This document shows positions 24,062-33,416 of a DNA stretch of 42,161 nucleotides, in pieces. The stretch is from Microbacteriaceae bacterium (GTDB lineage: Bacteria > Actinomycetota > Actinomycetes > Actinomycetales > Microbacteriaceae), in the NCBI GenBank assembly GCA_947453475.1, contig CANGGK010000005.1, positions 1 to 42,161 of the forward strand. The letters are read 5' to 3'. The notes below the pieces were generated by a model, which made no database searches, had not been told where the DNA came from, and worked only from the letters and a program-made list of their open reading frames with translations. Positions within the stretch are counted from its first letter, which is position 1. Every line of letters begins with the position of its first letter. The position numbers were made by a program, and so were the translations under genes.

Positions 24062-25509
24062 TGAATAGAGAACTTCGCCGTGTGAGCATCGTCATTTTCA
24101 TGATGTTCCTGACGCTGTTTGTGGCTACCACTTCAATTCAGGTGCTTTCGGCAGAGACGCTTTCTCAAGATCAGCGCAACGTTCGATCGGTTTACGACAG
24201 CTACAAGAAGCAGCGCGGCTCGATCTTGATTGACGGTCAGCCGATTGCATACTCGAAGCAGGCCGACGACGTCTATCACTACCTGCGCACCTACACCGAC
24301 CCGATGTATTCGGGCCTAACCGGGTTCTTCTCGAACTACCAGGGCGCAACCGGCCTAGAGTCGGCAATGAACTCGTACCTAACCGGCCAGAACTCAGCCC
24401 AGTTCTTCGAGCAGATCAGCGCCCTGTTCTCGGGTAACCCGGTTACCGGAGCCTCGGTTGAACTAACCATCGACCCGGTGGTTCAGAAGGCTGCCTGGGA
24501 TGCCCTTGGTGACAAGACCGGCGCCGTGGTTGCGATTGAGCCTAAGACTGGCAACATCCTTGCCCTAGTTTCAAAGCCGGGTTTCGACGCGAACCTGCTA
24601 TCGGTTCACAACGGAGTCGACTCGACCAAGAACTACAACGACCTGTTGAACTCGAAGCTCGACCCGCTTAAGAACCGTGCCACCACCGAGCTTTATGCGC
24701 CGGGTTCGGTGTTCAAGATTTTGGTAGCCACCGCGGCAATCGAGAGCGGCAAGTACACCCCCGAGAGCACCCTGCCAAACCCGGTCAAGTTCAAGCTGCC
24801 TGGCACCAACGTTTATGTGCAGAACTCGGGCGAAGGCAAGTGCGGTGGCAAGGCAACGGTTTCGATTGCCGATGCCCTTCGATTCTCTTGCAACGTACCG
24901 ATGGCTCAACTTGGCATTCTGCTTGGCCAGGATGTGATTCGCGCCCAGGCCGAAAAGTTCGGCTTCGGCAAATCGATCAAGGTGCCGTTGACCATCACCC
25001 CGAGCGTTTATCCGACCGGCATGGATGATGCCCAGACCGGCCTCTCTGCATTCGGACAATTCGATGACCGCGTCACCGTGATGCAGGTTGCCATGATGTC
25101 TGCCGCGGTTGCCAACGGCGGTTTGATGATGAAGCCGAATCTGGTCGAGACCGTGCTTTCTTCTAACCTTGCCGCGCTAAGCACCCCATCACCTCAGCAG
25201 CTAGGTTCGCCAATGAGCGCAACCACAGCAGCCAAGGTTCGCGACATGATGATTGGTGCCGTTGCCCGAGGTGTTAGCTCGAACGCCCAAATCAAGGGTG
25301 TCTCTGTTGCCGGCAAGACCGGCACCGCGCAGAACGGCCAGGGCGAGCCCTACACGCTTTGGTTCACCGGCTTTGCGCCTGCCGACAACCCTCAGGTTGC
25401 CGTTGCAGTTGTAGTTGCCAATGGTGGAGGAATGGGCCAGGGCGGTCGAGGCAACTCACTGGCGGCCCCGATTGCCAAGAAGGTCATGGAGGCGGTGTTG
25501 CGCAAGTGA
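24061..25509 (+). CDS. pbpA: Class B penicillin-binding protein PbpA (transpeptidase)
   Basis: [17 protein letters not shown] (SxxK), SCN motif in [25 protein letters not shown] (KTG). Confidence 0.94.
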   Translation: MNRELRRVSIVIFMMFLTLFVATTSIQVLSAETLSQDQRNVRSVYDSYKKQRGSILIDGQPIAYSKQADDVYHYLRTYTDPMYSGLTGFFSNYQGATGLESAMNSYLTGQNSAQFFEQISALFSGNPVTGASVELTIDPVVQKAAWDALGDKTGAVVAIEPKTGNILALVSKPGFDANLLSVHNGVDSTKNYNDLLNSKLDPLKNRATTELYAPGSVFKILVATAAIESGKYTPESTLPNPVKFKLPGTNVYVQNSGEGKCGGKATVSIADALRFSCNVPMAQLGILLGQDVIRAQAEKFGFGKSIKVPLTITPSVYPTGMDDAQTGLSAFGQFDDRVTVMQVAMMSAAVANGGLMMKPNLVETVLSSNLAALSTPSPQQLGSPMSATTAAKVRDMMIGAVARGVSSNAQIKGVSVAGKTGTAQNGQGEPYTLWFTGFAPADNPQVAVAVVVANGGGMGQGGRGNSLAAPIAKKVMEAVLRK

Positions 25510-26846
25510 AACCAGAAGTAGATCAGCTTTTCGGAGGGCGCTATAAGCTCATCAGCCGCATCGCCGTCGGCGGCATGGGCGAGGTTTGGCTTGCCGAAGA
25601 CGAAGTCATTCTTCGCCAGGTGGCCATCAAAATTTTGAAGCAAGAGTACATGGGTGACCCGAGCTTCATCGAACGCTTCCGCATCGAGGCCAAGCACGCC
25701 GCGATGGTTAACCACGAGGGCATCGCCAACGTGTTCGACTATGGCGAAGACTCTGGTTGGGCATTCTTGGTCATGGAGTATGTGCCTGGCGATTCACTGG
25801 CGCGCATCCTTGAACGCGACAAGGTCTTGCCTGAAACCAAGGTCATGGACATCGTGGCGCAGACCGCCCGCGCGCTTTACGCAGCCCACGAGGCCGGTCT
25901 TGTGCACCGCGATGTGAAGCCGGGCAACCTGCTGATTACCCCAGAGGGTCAAGTAAAAATCACCGACTTCGGCATCGCCCGAGTGGCCGATCAAGTTGGT
26001 CTAACCGCCACCGGCCAGGTGATGGGCACCGTGCAGTACTTGTCTCCAGAGCAAGCCACCGGTAAGCCGGCGACACCTTCTACCGACATCTACTCGCTGG
26101 GCATCGTGGCCTACGAATGTCTCGCCGGAAAGCGCCCATTCGGCGGTGACTCGCAAATGATTATCGCGATGGCACAGATCAACGACATGCCTCCGGCTCT
26201 ACCGGCAGAAATCGATGAGCGCGTTCGCAAGCTTGTCATGTCTTGCTTGGCCAAGAAGGCCAGCGGGCGCCCTGAGAACGCGTTGATTCTTGCCCAGCGT
26301 GCCGAGGCGTTGCTGCCAACTGCCCCGCGTTCGCAGGCCGCCACCGAACTGATTCAACAGATCAAGCAGGTGACCGACCGCACTACCGAAATCGCTACGC
26401 TCACCGACACCGCACCCCAGCCTACCCAGCCGATTGTTTGGCCTTGGGTTGCCATCATTGTGGTGCTTGGTCTGACCGCAATCTCGGTGGTTGTCGCCAT
26501 TGTGATTGGTTCGATGCAGCCGGTTCCGGTTCCAACTGTGACGGTGACGCCGTCGAGCCAGCCATCCGTGTCTTCATCTGGCGACCCGACCGCACCGACC
26601 CCGGTCACGGTGCTACTTGCCGACATCCAAGGCAAGCAAATCTCGGATGTACTGACTACACTCACCGCCAAAGGTCTAGTAGCCGAGGCGGTTGGCGGAA
26701 CACTGGTGCCGGTAGACGACCCGAAGTCGATGACGGTCTACGACGCTACCCCGCTTGGAAACATGCCGGCAGGTTCGAGCATCAAGCTGTTTTACTATGT
26801 GCCCGACACCGGTGAAACATCGCCAACGCCAACTCCAACTCAATAA
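25506..26846 (+). CDS. pknA: Ser/Thr protein kinase PknA-like with TM segment and a degenerate PASTA-like extracellular domain
   Basis: GTG start overlapping the pbpA stop; [55 protein letters not shown]-terminal [26 protein letters not shown]. Confidence 0.92.
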   Translation: MKPEVDQLFGGRYKLISRIAVGGMGEVWLAEDEVILRQVAIKILKQEYMGDPSFIERFRIEAKHAAMVNHEGIANVFDYGEDSGWAFLVMEYVPGDSLARILERDKVLPETKVMDIVAQTARALYAAHEAGLVHRDVKPGNLLITPEGQVKITDFGIARVADQVGLTATGQVMGTVQYLSPEQATGKPATPSTDIYSLGIVAYECLAGKRPFGGDSQMIIAMAQINDMPPALPAEIDERVRKLVMSCLAKKASGRPENALILAQRAEALLPTAPRSQAATELIQQIKQVTDRTTEIATLTDTAPQPTQPIVWPWVAIIVVLGLTAISVVVAIVIGSMQPVPVPTVTVTPSSQPSVSSSGDPTAPTPVTVLLADIQGKQISDVLTTLTAKGLVAEAVGGTLVPVDDPKSMTVYDATPLGNMPAGSSIKLFYYVPDTGETSPTPTPTQ

Positions 26847-26929
26847 ATTCACCAGCAAAATCTCAGCAGCAATAAGTAGACTGATAAGCCGGTCGCAAGA
26901 CCGAAACACAAGGGAAAGTAGAGCACTCG

Positions 26930-28927
26930 GTGTCATCAAACCAGCGCGTAATTGCAGGCCGCTATGAGGTAGGAAACCTCATCGGTCGTGGTGGCATGGC
27001 CGATGTTTACGAGGGTGTCGACACCCGCCTTGGCCGCACGGTTGCAATCAAACTGCTTAAGGCCGACCTTGCGAATGACCCAAACTTTGAGGCCCGCTTT
27101 CGCCAGGAGGCTCAGGCTTCGGCTCGCATGGCTCACCCAACCATCGTTCGCGTTTATGACGCTGGCGAGGATGTGACCGTTGACTCAAACGGCAACACCA
27201 ACCGCCACCCTTTCATTGTCATGGAATACGTGAATGGCAAGTTGCTGCGCGACCTTCTGCACGAGCGTCGTCTAACGCTGCAAGAGGCCATCGACTTTGA
27301 GACCGGCGTGCTGACCGCGCTCGAGTTCTCGCACCGCGCCGGCATTGTGCACCGCGACATCAAATCGGCAAACGTGATGATCACCGAGGCCGGTCAGGTC
27401 AAGGTCATGGATTTCGGCATTGCACGAGCTGTTTCTGAAAACTCGGCTACCGTCGCTCACACCAGCGGCATCGTTGGCACCGCACAATACTTCTCGCCAG
27501 AGCAGGCCAAGGGCGAGTCGGTTGACGCTCGCACCGACCTCTACTCGGCCGGAGTTCTGCTTTATGAAATGCTCGCCGGTCGCCCGCCGTTCAAGGGTGA
27601 GTCTGCCGTTTCGGTTGCCTACCAGCACGTAAGCGAAGCCGTGGTTCCACCATCAGAGTTCGATTCAAACGTTTCGCCTGAGATGGACGCCGTGGTTCTG
27701 CGTGCACTTGCCAAAGACCGCAACGAGCGCTTCCAGAGCGCCGAAGAGTTCCGCGAGCACCTGCTTGCCGCCTACGCGGTTGTTCTCGAAAACACCACGG
27801 ATGAACTGCCAGCCCACGCCCTAGCCTTCGAGCCAGAGCCAGAGGTTGAGACTCCGTCGATTGACCTTCCGGTTGAAGAGGCGTCGGCTGACGCCGAGGT
27901 CGAGCCCGAATCGGTAAACCCTGCCTTTGCACCAACCGAGGTCTTTACCACCGGTTTCGACGAATTCGATGCCCTATTGGCTTCAGCCGGTGCTGAACTG
28001 GTCGAAACCCCGGCAGCCGAAGCACCGGAGGCCCAAAGTTCACCAGTCGAATCTGCACCGGCTCAGGTCTCAGCAGACCTAAACAAGACCGAAGTTTTCA
28101 ACACCGAGGGTCCATCAACGAACCCATTCGCCGAACTTGGCGTAGAACTGCCAACCGCTGCTCAGCCAACCATCAAATACATTCCTAGTGGCAAGCCGAA
28201 GTCGAGCCTGCTCTGGGGCATCGGTTCTGGTGTTGGTGTGGTTCTAATCGGTCTCATGGTTTGGCTATTCACTCTGAACGGCTTCAACCTAAACATCACC
28301 CCTGGTTCAACCGGAATCTCGGTGGCCGATGTGACCAACAAGACTTACGACGAGGGCTACAACACCTTGACTGCCCAGCACTTACTGGTAACCAAGGTCT
28401 ATGAAGCAAGCGAGACCATTCCGCTTGACACCATCATTCACACTGACCCGACTGCCGGAACCAAGGTTCCAGACAACACCACAATCACCGTTTATGTGTC
28501 ATCGGGTAAGACCACCGTAAAGGTGCCTGGAACTCTGATTGGCATGTCTGAAAGCGAAGCCACCGCGGCACTGATGGCGGCGCAGCTCACGCTCGGCACC
28601 ATCACCCAGGCAAACAGCGCGACCGTTGCGGCTGGCAAGGTTATCGAAACCGACCCAATTGCTAACGCCGATGTTGCCCAGGGCAGCGTTGTGAACTTGG
28701 TTATTTCGAACGGACAGGTGAACGTACCTGACGTGCGCAACCTCTCGACATCAGACGCTCAGAGCAAGATGTCATCACCAGAAGTTGGCTTAACCGTAAG
28801 CATCGCAGTTCAAGGTGGCTCTTGCCCAGCGGGTAAGACTCAGGGCACGATCATTGTCGAGCAGTCAATCTTGCCGGGCCTAGCCCCGCAGGGTTCTGCC
28901 ATCATCTTGTACGTGGGTTGTAACTAG
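26930..28927 (+). CDS. pknB: Ser/Thr protein kinase PknB with three extracellular PASTA-like repeats
   Basis: GRGGMADVYEGVD, VHRDIKSANVMI, DFGIAR; TM LLWGIGSGVGVVLIGLMVWLFTL; PASTA repeats beginning ISVADVTNKTYDEG, VKVPGTLIGMSESEA, VNVPDVRNLSTSDA. Confidence 0.95.
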   Translation: MSSNQRVIAGRYEVGNLIGRGGMADVYEGVDTRLGRTVAIKLLKADLANDPNFEARFRQEAQASARMAHPTIVRVYDAGEDVTVDSNGNTNRHPFIVMEYVNGKLLRDLLHERRLTLQEAIDFETGVLTALEFSHRAGIVHRDIKSANVMITEAGQVKVMDFGIARAVSENSATVAHTSGIVGTAQYFSPEQAKGESVDARTDLYSAGVLLYEMLAGRPPFKGESAVSVAYQHVSEAVVPPSEFDSNVSPEMDAVVLRALAKDRNERFQSAEEFREHLLAAYAVVLENTTDELPAHALAFEPEPEVETPSIDLPVEEASADAEVEPESVNPAFAPTEVFTTGFDEFDALLASAGAELVETPAAEAPEAQSSPVESAPAQVSADLNKTEVFNTEGPSTNPFAELGVELPTAAQPTIKYIPSGKPKSSLLWGIGSGVGVVLIGLMVWLFTLNGFNLNITPGSTGISVADVTNKTYDEGYNTLTAQHLLVTKVYEASETIPLDTIIHTDPTAGTKVPDNTTITVYVSSGKTTVKVPGTLIGMSESEATAALMAAQLTLGTITQANSATVAAGKVIETDPIANADVAQGSVVNLVISNGQVNVPDVRNLSTSDAQSKMSSPEVGLTVSIAVQGGSCPAGKTQGTIIVEQSILPGLAPQGSAIILYVGCN

Positions 28928-28964
28928 GTAGCTGCGCTGCTTCGCCTGCGCGCATAAACCTTGT

Positions 28965-29618
28965 TTAGAGTTTCACCAACGGTGAAAGCGACTTTGCGCG
29001 CTCGGCTGCACCTTTGAGACCGATTGATTCGAGCCAGTTTCCAAGCATCTGATAACCACCCTCGGTCAAAACCGACTCCGGGTGATACTGCACACCATAA
29101 ATCGGCAGGGTCTTGTGTTGAAGCGCCATGATCACGCCACCCTTTGAATTCTCACCAGGGATGGTTCGTGCCGTAACGATCAAGTCGTTTGGCACAGTCG
29201 AGTCGACCACGGCAAGTGAGTGATAACGGGTTGCGGTGAAAGGCTGTGGAACATCCTTGAAAACCAGCGAGTTGTCGTGCTTTACCTCGGATGTCTTGCC
29301 GTGCATAAGCTCATCGGCGCTGGTGACGGTTGCGCCCATGGCCTCGGCGATGGCCTGGTGGCCAAGGCAGACTCCGAAAATTGATTTGCCCGTCTGCAGG
29401 GCCAGCTTTACGGTTGGAATGCTCAGGCCGGCAGCGGCCGGGGTTCCCGGGCCGGGGCTCAAAAGCACCGCGTCATATTTTTCTAGCAGTGCTGGCAACT
29501 CGGCTTCGGTAACGATATCGTTGCGCAAAACCTCGGTCTCTGCACCAAGTTGCTGCAGATAGCCGTTCAGCGTGTAAACGAAGCTGTCGTAGTTGTCGAG
29601 AACCAAAATCTTTGTCAT
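28965..29618 (-). CDS. trpG: Class I glutamine amidotransferase, anthranilate/aminodeoxychorismate synthase component II
   Basis: LVLDNYDSFVYTLNGYLQQLG, LLSPGPGTP, GVCLGHQAIAEA, YGVQYHPESVLTE. TrpG and PabA cannot be separated by eye. Confidence 0.9.
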   Translation of the reverse strand: MTKILVLDNYDSFVYTLNGYLQQLGAETEVLRNDIVTEAELPALLEKYDAVLLSPGPGTPAAAGLSIPTVKLALQTGKSIFGVCLGHQAIAEAMGATVTSADELMHGKTSEVKHDNSLVFKDVPQPFTATRYHSLAVVDSTVPNDLIVTARTIPGENSKGGVIMALQHKTLPIYGVQYHPESVLTEGGYQMLGNWLESIGLKGAAERAKSLSPLVKL

Positions 29619-29664
29619 GTTGATTTAAGCCTACCGCTACCGTCAATGGCATTAGAATTACCGC

Positions 29665-29946
29665 ATGCCTGAATCATCATCACGTAAGAAGCCTGCCAAG
29701 GTTTCAAAGCCTCGCGCGCCAAAGTTGCCGACCGAGAACACCGAAGAACTGCCTAACCCGGTCTGGTTCAAGCCAGTCATGTTTGGCTTCATGATTCTCG
29801 GTCTCGTATGGATCATCACCTACTATGTGTCGAGCGCACAGTTCCCTCTAGGCGCGGGTACCCCGTGGAACCTTGAGAACTGGAACATCCTGATCGGCTT
29901 CGGCATTGCCATGGTCGGCTTCATGATGTCTACCCGCTGGAAGTAA
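29665..29946 (+). CDS. crgA: Cell division protein CrgA
   Basis: Small protein with two TM segments; PNPVWFKPVMFGFMILGLVWIITYYVS...IGFGIAMVGFMMSTRWK; next to trpG/pknB. Confidence 0.92.
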   Translation: MPESSSRKKPAKVSKPRAPKLPTENTEELPNPVWFKPVMFGFMILGLVWIITYYVSSAQFPLGAGTPWNLENWNILIGFGIAMVGFMMSTRWK

Positions 29947-29960
29947 TCTTCTAAGAATTC

Positions 29961-30005
29961 AAAAACCGCCGGTTCGATGCCTCTGCATCGAGTCGGCGGT
30001 TTTTC
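29961..30005 (+). terminator. Intrinsic terminator after crgA
   Basis: AAAAACCGCC GGTTCGATGC CTCT GCATCGA GTC GGCGGTTTTT hairpin and T-tract. Confidence 0.88.
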
Positions 30006-30050
30006 TTTTGTTTCGTCGCACTTCTTGAACTCGCACACCGAGAATGCGGG

Positions 30051-30120
30051 ACCCACATCCTGGCCTCACACCTTGATACCCACATCCTGGCCTCACACCT
30101 TGATACCCACATCCGGCCCC
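30051..30120. repeat. 27-bp tandem repeat, about 2.4 copies (acccacatcctggcctcacaccttgat)
   Basis: Exact copies at 30051-30077 and 30078-30104, partial copy from 30105. Confidence 0.95.
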
Positions 30121-30144
30121 GCCCACCTGGGGCATTGCTGCGGC

Positions 30145-30227
30145 AATTGAGTTATTTAGTAATTCGACGGCTGCAAAGCCCTTGTTTTGCGCACCTTTTT
30201 GAAGCGCAATTACTAAATGACTCAATT
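30145..30227. repeat. Long imperfect inverted repeat (20-bp arms, 19/20 match)
   Basis: AATTGAGTTATTTAGTAATT (30145-30164) versus AATTACTAAATGACTCAATT (30208-30227), 43-nt spacer. Confidence 0.9.
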
Positions 30228-30290
30228 CCCAAAGTTTCGAGTTTTGTCGCCATGAAGGGTTCAACTTCGTGATGACGATTGTTGCCGCGA

Positions 30291-30335
30291 AGGGCTGCTG
30301 AGCTAAGGGCTGCTGAGCTAAGGGCTGCTGAGCTA
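30291..30335. repeat. 15-bp tandem repeat, 3 exact copies (agggctgctgagcta)
   Basis: Units at 30291, 30306 and 30321; the last contains the stop codon (cta = TAG) of the rhomboid gene. Confidence 0.95.
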
Positions 30336-31142
30336 AAGCCCAAGCAGGTTTGCGCGGAACACGGTTAGCAATACCAAAAGGATCGCTACCGACACTAGGC
30401 CTAGGCGCTGAGCAGCCTGCTGCGAAAGCTGTCGAGTGTTTGCCAAAATCAGGGCAACGATGCCGCCGGTGACCAAGCCACCGACGTGACCCTGCCAGCT
30501 CACTCCAGATGAGAAGAAGCCGAAGACGAGGTTGATGGCAATCAACCCAAGCATTTGGCTCGAGTTCTGACCAAGGGTTCGCAGAATCACAAAGTATGCG
30601 GCCATCAGACCGAAGATGGCACCCGAAGCGCCAACAACCCAGCTATCCGGGTTAGCCAACCAAAGCACACCGACAGAACCACCGAAAAGTGAGATTAGGT
30701 ATAGCGCTGCAAAGCGTGCGCGGCCAAGCATCGGTTCGAGCACCTGGCCGAAGATGTAAAGCGAATACATGTTCAAAAGAACGTGCAAGACGTTTGAGGG
30801 GTCGTGAACGAAACCAGCCGTGATCATTCGCCAAGGCTGAACCGCGGTAATCTGCGGCACGTAAGCGAAGAGGTCGGTAACCAGAGACCCCGGCATAATC
30901 TGCAGCAACCAGATGGCCACATTGATGCCGATGAGTGTGAGGGTCACCGCCGGGCGAGGCCCAGATTGGCGAACCCTTGCGGCGCGGGTGCGCCGACGGT
31001 TCAGTTGGGTAACCGTTCCGCCGGCGTCATCCGGGCACAAGAAACCGACACTAGCTTCGATCTGACACTCTGGGCAGATGAAACGTTCACATCGCTGGCA
31101 ACGAACGTATGCCTCGCGATCTGGGTGTCGGTAACAGGTCAT
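30333..31142 (-). CDS. Rhomboid family intramembrane serine protease with N-terminal Cys-rich zinc-binding region
   Basis: MTCYRHPDREAYVRCQRCERFICPECQ; catalytic GASGAIFGLMAAYF and WQGHVGGLVTGG; multiple TM segments. Confidence 0.92.
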   Translation of the reverse strand: MTCYRHPDREAYVRCQRCERFICPECQIEASVGFLCPDDAGGTVTQLNRRRTRAARVRQSGPRPAVTLTLIGINVAIWLLQIMPGSLVTDLFAYVPQITAVQPWRMITAGFVHDPSNVLHVLLNMYSLYIFGQVLEPMLGRARFAALYLISLFGGSVGVLWLANPDSWVVGASGAIFGLMAAYFVILRTLGQNSSQMLGLIAINLVFGFFSSGVSWQGHVGGLVTGGIVALILANTRQLSQQAAQRLGLVSVAILLVLLTVFRANLLGL

Positions 31143-31672
31143 TAGGCCTTTTCGATGTGAATTGACTCGATGATTACGTCTTCAAGCGGCTTGTCTCCAG
31201 GGGCGGTCTTGACGCCCTCGATTGCAAGAACAACCTTCTTTGAGTCTTCGTCAGCGACTTCACCGAATACGGTGTGCTTGCCGAACAACCAGGTGGTTGG
31301 TGCGGTGGTGATGAAGAACTGTGAACCGTTGGTGCCAGGGCCGGCGTTTGCCATGGCTAGCTTGAAAGGCTCGTTGAAGTTCAACTCGGCGTTGATTTCG
31401 TCGCCGAACTGGTAGCCAGGCCCACCCATACCGGTGCCGGTTGGGTCGCCACCCTGCAGCATGAACTGCTGGATGATGCGGTGGAAGATTACGCCGTTGT
31501 ATAGCGGCTTGCCGGTCTGAACCTCACCGGTGCGAGGGTCGCGCCACTCAATTGAGCCGGTCGCTAGGCCTTCGAAGTTCTCGACGGTCTTTGGAGCGTG
31601 GTTGCCGAATAGGTTGATGTTGATTGCGCCATAGTTTGTGTTGATGGTCGCTACTGAAGTGTGTGCAGTCAT
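31142..31672 (-). CDS. ppiA: Cyclophilin-type peptidyl-prolyl cis-trans isomerase
   Basis: FHRIIQQFMLQGGDPTGTGMGGPGYQFGDE, ANAGPGTNGSQFFITTAPTTWLFGKHTVFGEV. Confidence 0.95.
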   Translation of the reverse strand: MTAHTSVATINTNYGAININLFGNHAPKTVENFEGLATGSIEWRDPRTGEVQTGKPLYNGVIFHRIIQQFMLQGGDPTGTGMGGPGYQFGDEINAELNFNEPFKLAMANAGPGTNGSQFFITTAPTTWLFGKHTVFGEVADEDSKKVVLAIEGVKTAPGDKPLEDVIIESIHIEKA

Positions 31673-31687
31673 GCCTACTATTGTTCC

Positions 31688-31966
31688 ATGGCTAAGAAAC
31701 TCGACCTACACGAATTGCTAGAACTGTTGCCCGCTATTAGCGAAATCTGGGATGACGCTACCGCCGGCGCAAAGAAGGTTTCTGCCGCGACCGCAGCGAA
31801 CGCCAAGAAGGTCGCCAGTCGAGTTACTAAGCAGCCAAAGAACCCGGCGTACGGCTGGGCCGCGGTTGGAATTGCCATCGCGGTAACAGCCGTAGTCGCC
31901 TATTCGATCTTGAAGCCAGAAGAAGAACTCTGGAAAGACGTTCGCGAAGAGTCAACCGAGGGCTAG
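31688..31966 (+). CDS. Small single-TM hypothetical protein
   Basis: MAKKLDLHELLELLPAISEIWDDATAGAKKVSAATAANAKKVASR... with TM YGWAAVGIAIAVTAVVAYSIL; start placed at ATG 31688. Confidence 0.75.
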   Translation: MAKKLDLHELLELLPAISEIWDDATAGAKKVSAATAANAKKVASRVTKQPKNPAYGWAAVGIAIAVTAVVAYSILKPEEELWKDVREESTEG

Positions 31967-31973
31967 TGGAATT

Positions 31974-32567
31974 ATGAAGCGCATCGTCAGCCTATTTTCG
32001 GCTCTCGCGCTTCTTTGCGGACTAACCGGTTGCACCGTGCCAACCGATCCCTATGTCGCTACAGTGACAAGCGCCGTCGCTAAAACTGTTTTCACCCCAA
32101 CCGGCGACATGGCCAGCGGTTGCATCGGTATGTACCTACTGTGTTCACAGCCGCTTTATGAGCCCTCCTTCAAGGCGCCATCTTCAACCGATACAGCTGC
32201 AGTCTGCCGAGACTTCGTTGCCCTCGGCCAAGAGCTGGGCTCCGTCGCCTATTCGACCTACGGTTATTCCGCCTACATGCTTCCGCAGAACACCGCAGAA
32301 GTGACCGATCTTTGCGCCCAAGCCCTGGGCGTCAAACTCACCGCATCCGATGGTTCGAGCTTCTACCAAGGCGTAGTTCTCTATGACGATGGCAAGGCCA
32401 ATGGCTGGGGCAAGGTTTATGCATTGAGCCGCGGAAACTCGGTGAACCCGGATGATTTTCAGCTCGTGATTTCGTTCTCTAAAGACTTGAATCGAGTCGG
32501 CTGGATCGATTACGGTTCCGAGAAGCCTGCGGTTCTAACCCAGGAACAACTCGACGCTCAAGGTTAA
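31974..32567 (+). CDS. Hypothetical lipoprotein
   Basis: Signal peptide with lipobox MKRIVSLFSALALLCGLTGC-TVPTDPY. Confidence 0.8.
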   Translation: MKRIVSLFSALALLCGLTGCTVPTDPYVATVTSAVAKTVFTPTGDMASGCIGMYLLCSQPLYEPSFKAPSSTDTAAVCRDFVALGQELGSVAYSTYGYSAYMLPQNTAEVTDLCAQALGVKLTASDGSSFYQGVVLYDDGKANGWGKVYALSRGNSVNPDDFQLVISFSKDLNRVGWIDYGSEKPAVLTQEQLDAQG

Positions 32568-33334
32568 TGCCCGCCCAGGCGCTTGCTGAGTTCGATTCCG
32601 GCGGCTTTCAAGGCTAACGCGAGTTCGGCTCTCAACCCCGAATCCGCGTCTTCCGACCTGAAGGTCAGCGCGATTGCCGCAACCGATAGCCCCAAGTGAT
32701 TCTTTGCGGCGACCGCGATCGAAGAATACCCCTGGGTAATAAACCCATCCTCGGAACTAAAACCGGCGGCAGCCTCATCTCGCAGAAAGGCGGTCAGTTC
32801 GCGAAGGTTCTTCGGCCCGAGCCCGGTTCGATCTATAAAACTTTTGTTATTCGCGAAGGTTGCGCGCACCTGCGCAGCATCCAAGCCGGCCAGGATGGCA
32901 CGACCAGACGCCGTCAGGTGGGCCGGAAGGCGAACACCAACCTCGGTGACCAGGGTAACCGGGCGGTGCGGCACCTCACGGGCCAGATATAGAAGTTCGG
33001 ATCCCTGCAAAATTCCGAGTTGGGCAACCGCCGGCAACTTGGTTTCAGTCTCGCGAACCAGCTTCGTGAGCAATGGGCGAGCCTGGCGTTCGAGCGGGTC
33101 GTGGCGCAGGTATGCCGAACCGAGTTCGAATGCGCCGACGCCGAGGCCCCAGCGCTCATCCTCGGGGAAGTGCATGACGAAACCGCTCTCTTGCATAGCG
33201 GTCAGCAGGTGATAGGTCGACGATCGCGGAATGCCGACTCGGGCAGCAATCGCCGCCGCTGGCATCGGGGCACCGGCCTTGGCCAGGGTGCGCAGAATCA
33301 GCAGCGCTCGGCTGGCGGCTGGTACGTTTGACAT
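32564..33334 (-). CDS. IclR family transcriptional regulator, candidate regulator of the divergent hut genes
   Basis: N-terminal wHTH RALLILRTLAKAGAPMPAAAIAARVGIPRSSTYHLLTAM; C-terminal IclR effector domain; divergent from hutU. Confidence 0.9.
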   Translation of the reverse strand: MSNVPAASRALLILRTLAKAGAPMPAAAIAARVGIPRSSTYHLLTAMQESGFVMHFPEDERWGLGVGAFELGSAYLRHDPLERQARPLLTKLVRETETKLPAVAQLGILQGSELLYLAREVPHRPVTLVTEVGVRLPAHLTASGRAILAGLDAAQVRATFANNKSFIDRTGLGPKNLRELTAFLRDEAAAGFSSEDGFITQGYSSIAVAAKNHLGLSVAAIALTFRSEDADSGLRAELALALKAAGIELSKRLGGH

Positions 33335-33416
33335 GGCGGTTTCCTAATCTCGTATTTCAGACAGTAGCATCAAAAACGGCGTTGGCGCGCGGGTGAAAAG
33401 CCGGTTTTATTGACCC

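Noticed and set aside
30051-30120. 27-bp repeats as a mini-CRISPR
   Set aside because: Copies are directly adjacent with no spacers and no cas genes in the window.
29959-30264. 101-aa minus ORF with CGYQGVRPG repeats
   Set aside because: The repetitive peptide arises from the 27-bp tandem repeat and the ORF runs through the crgA terminator; no clear RBS or homology cue.
30152-30343. 63-aa minus ORF MGFSSAALSSAALSSAAL...
   Set aside because: Translation of the 15-bp tandem repeat plus the inverted repeat, in a different frame from the rhomboid gene it overlaps; not credible as a protein.
33335-33416. Specific IclR operator between the regulator and hutU
   Set aside because: Short intergenic region must contain the control sites, but I found no convincing palindrome; not reported as a feature.
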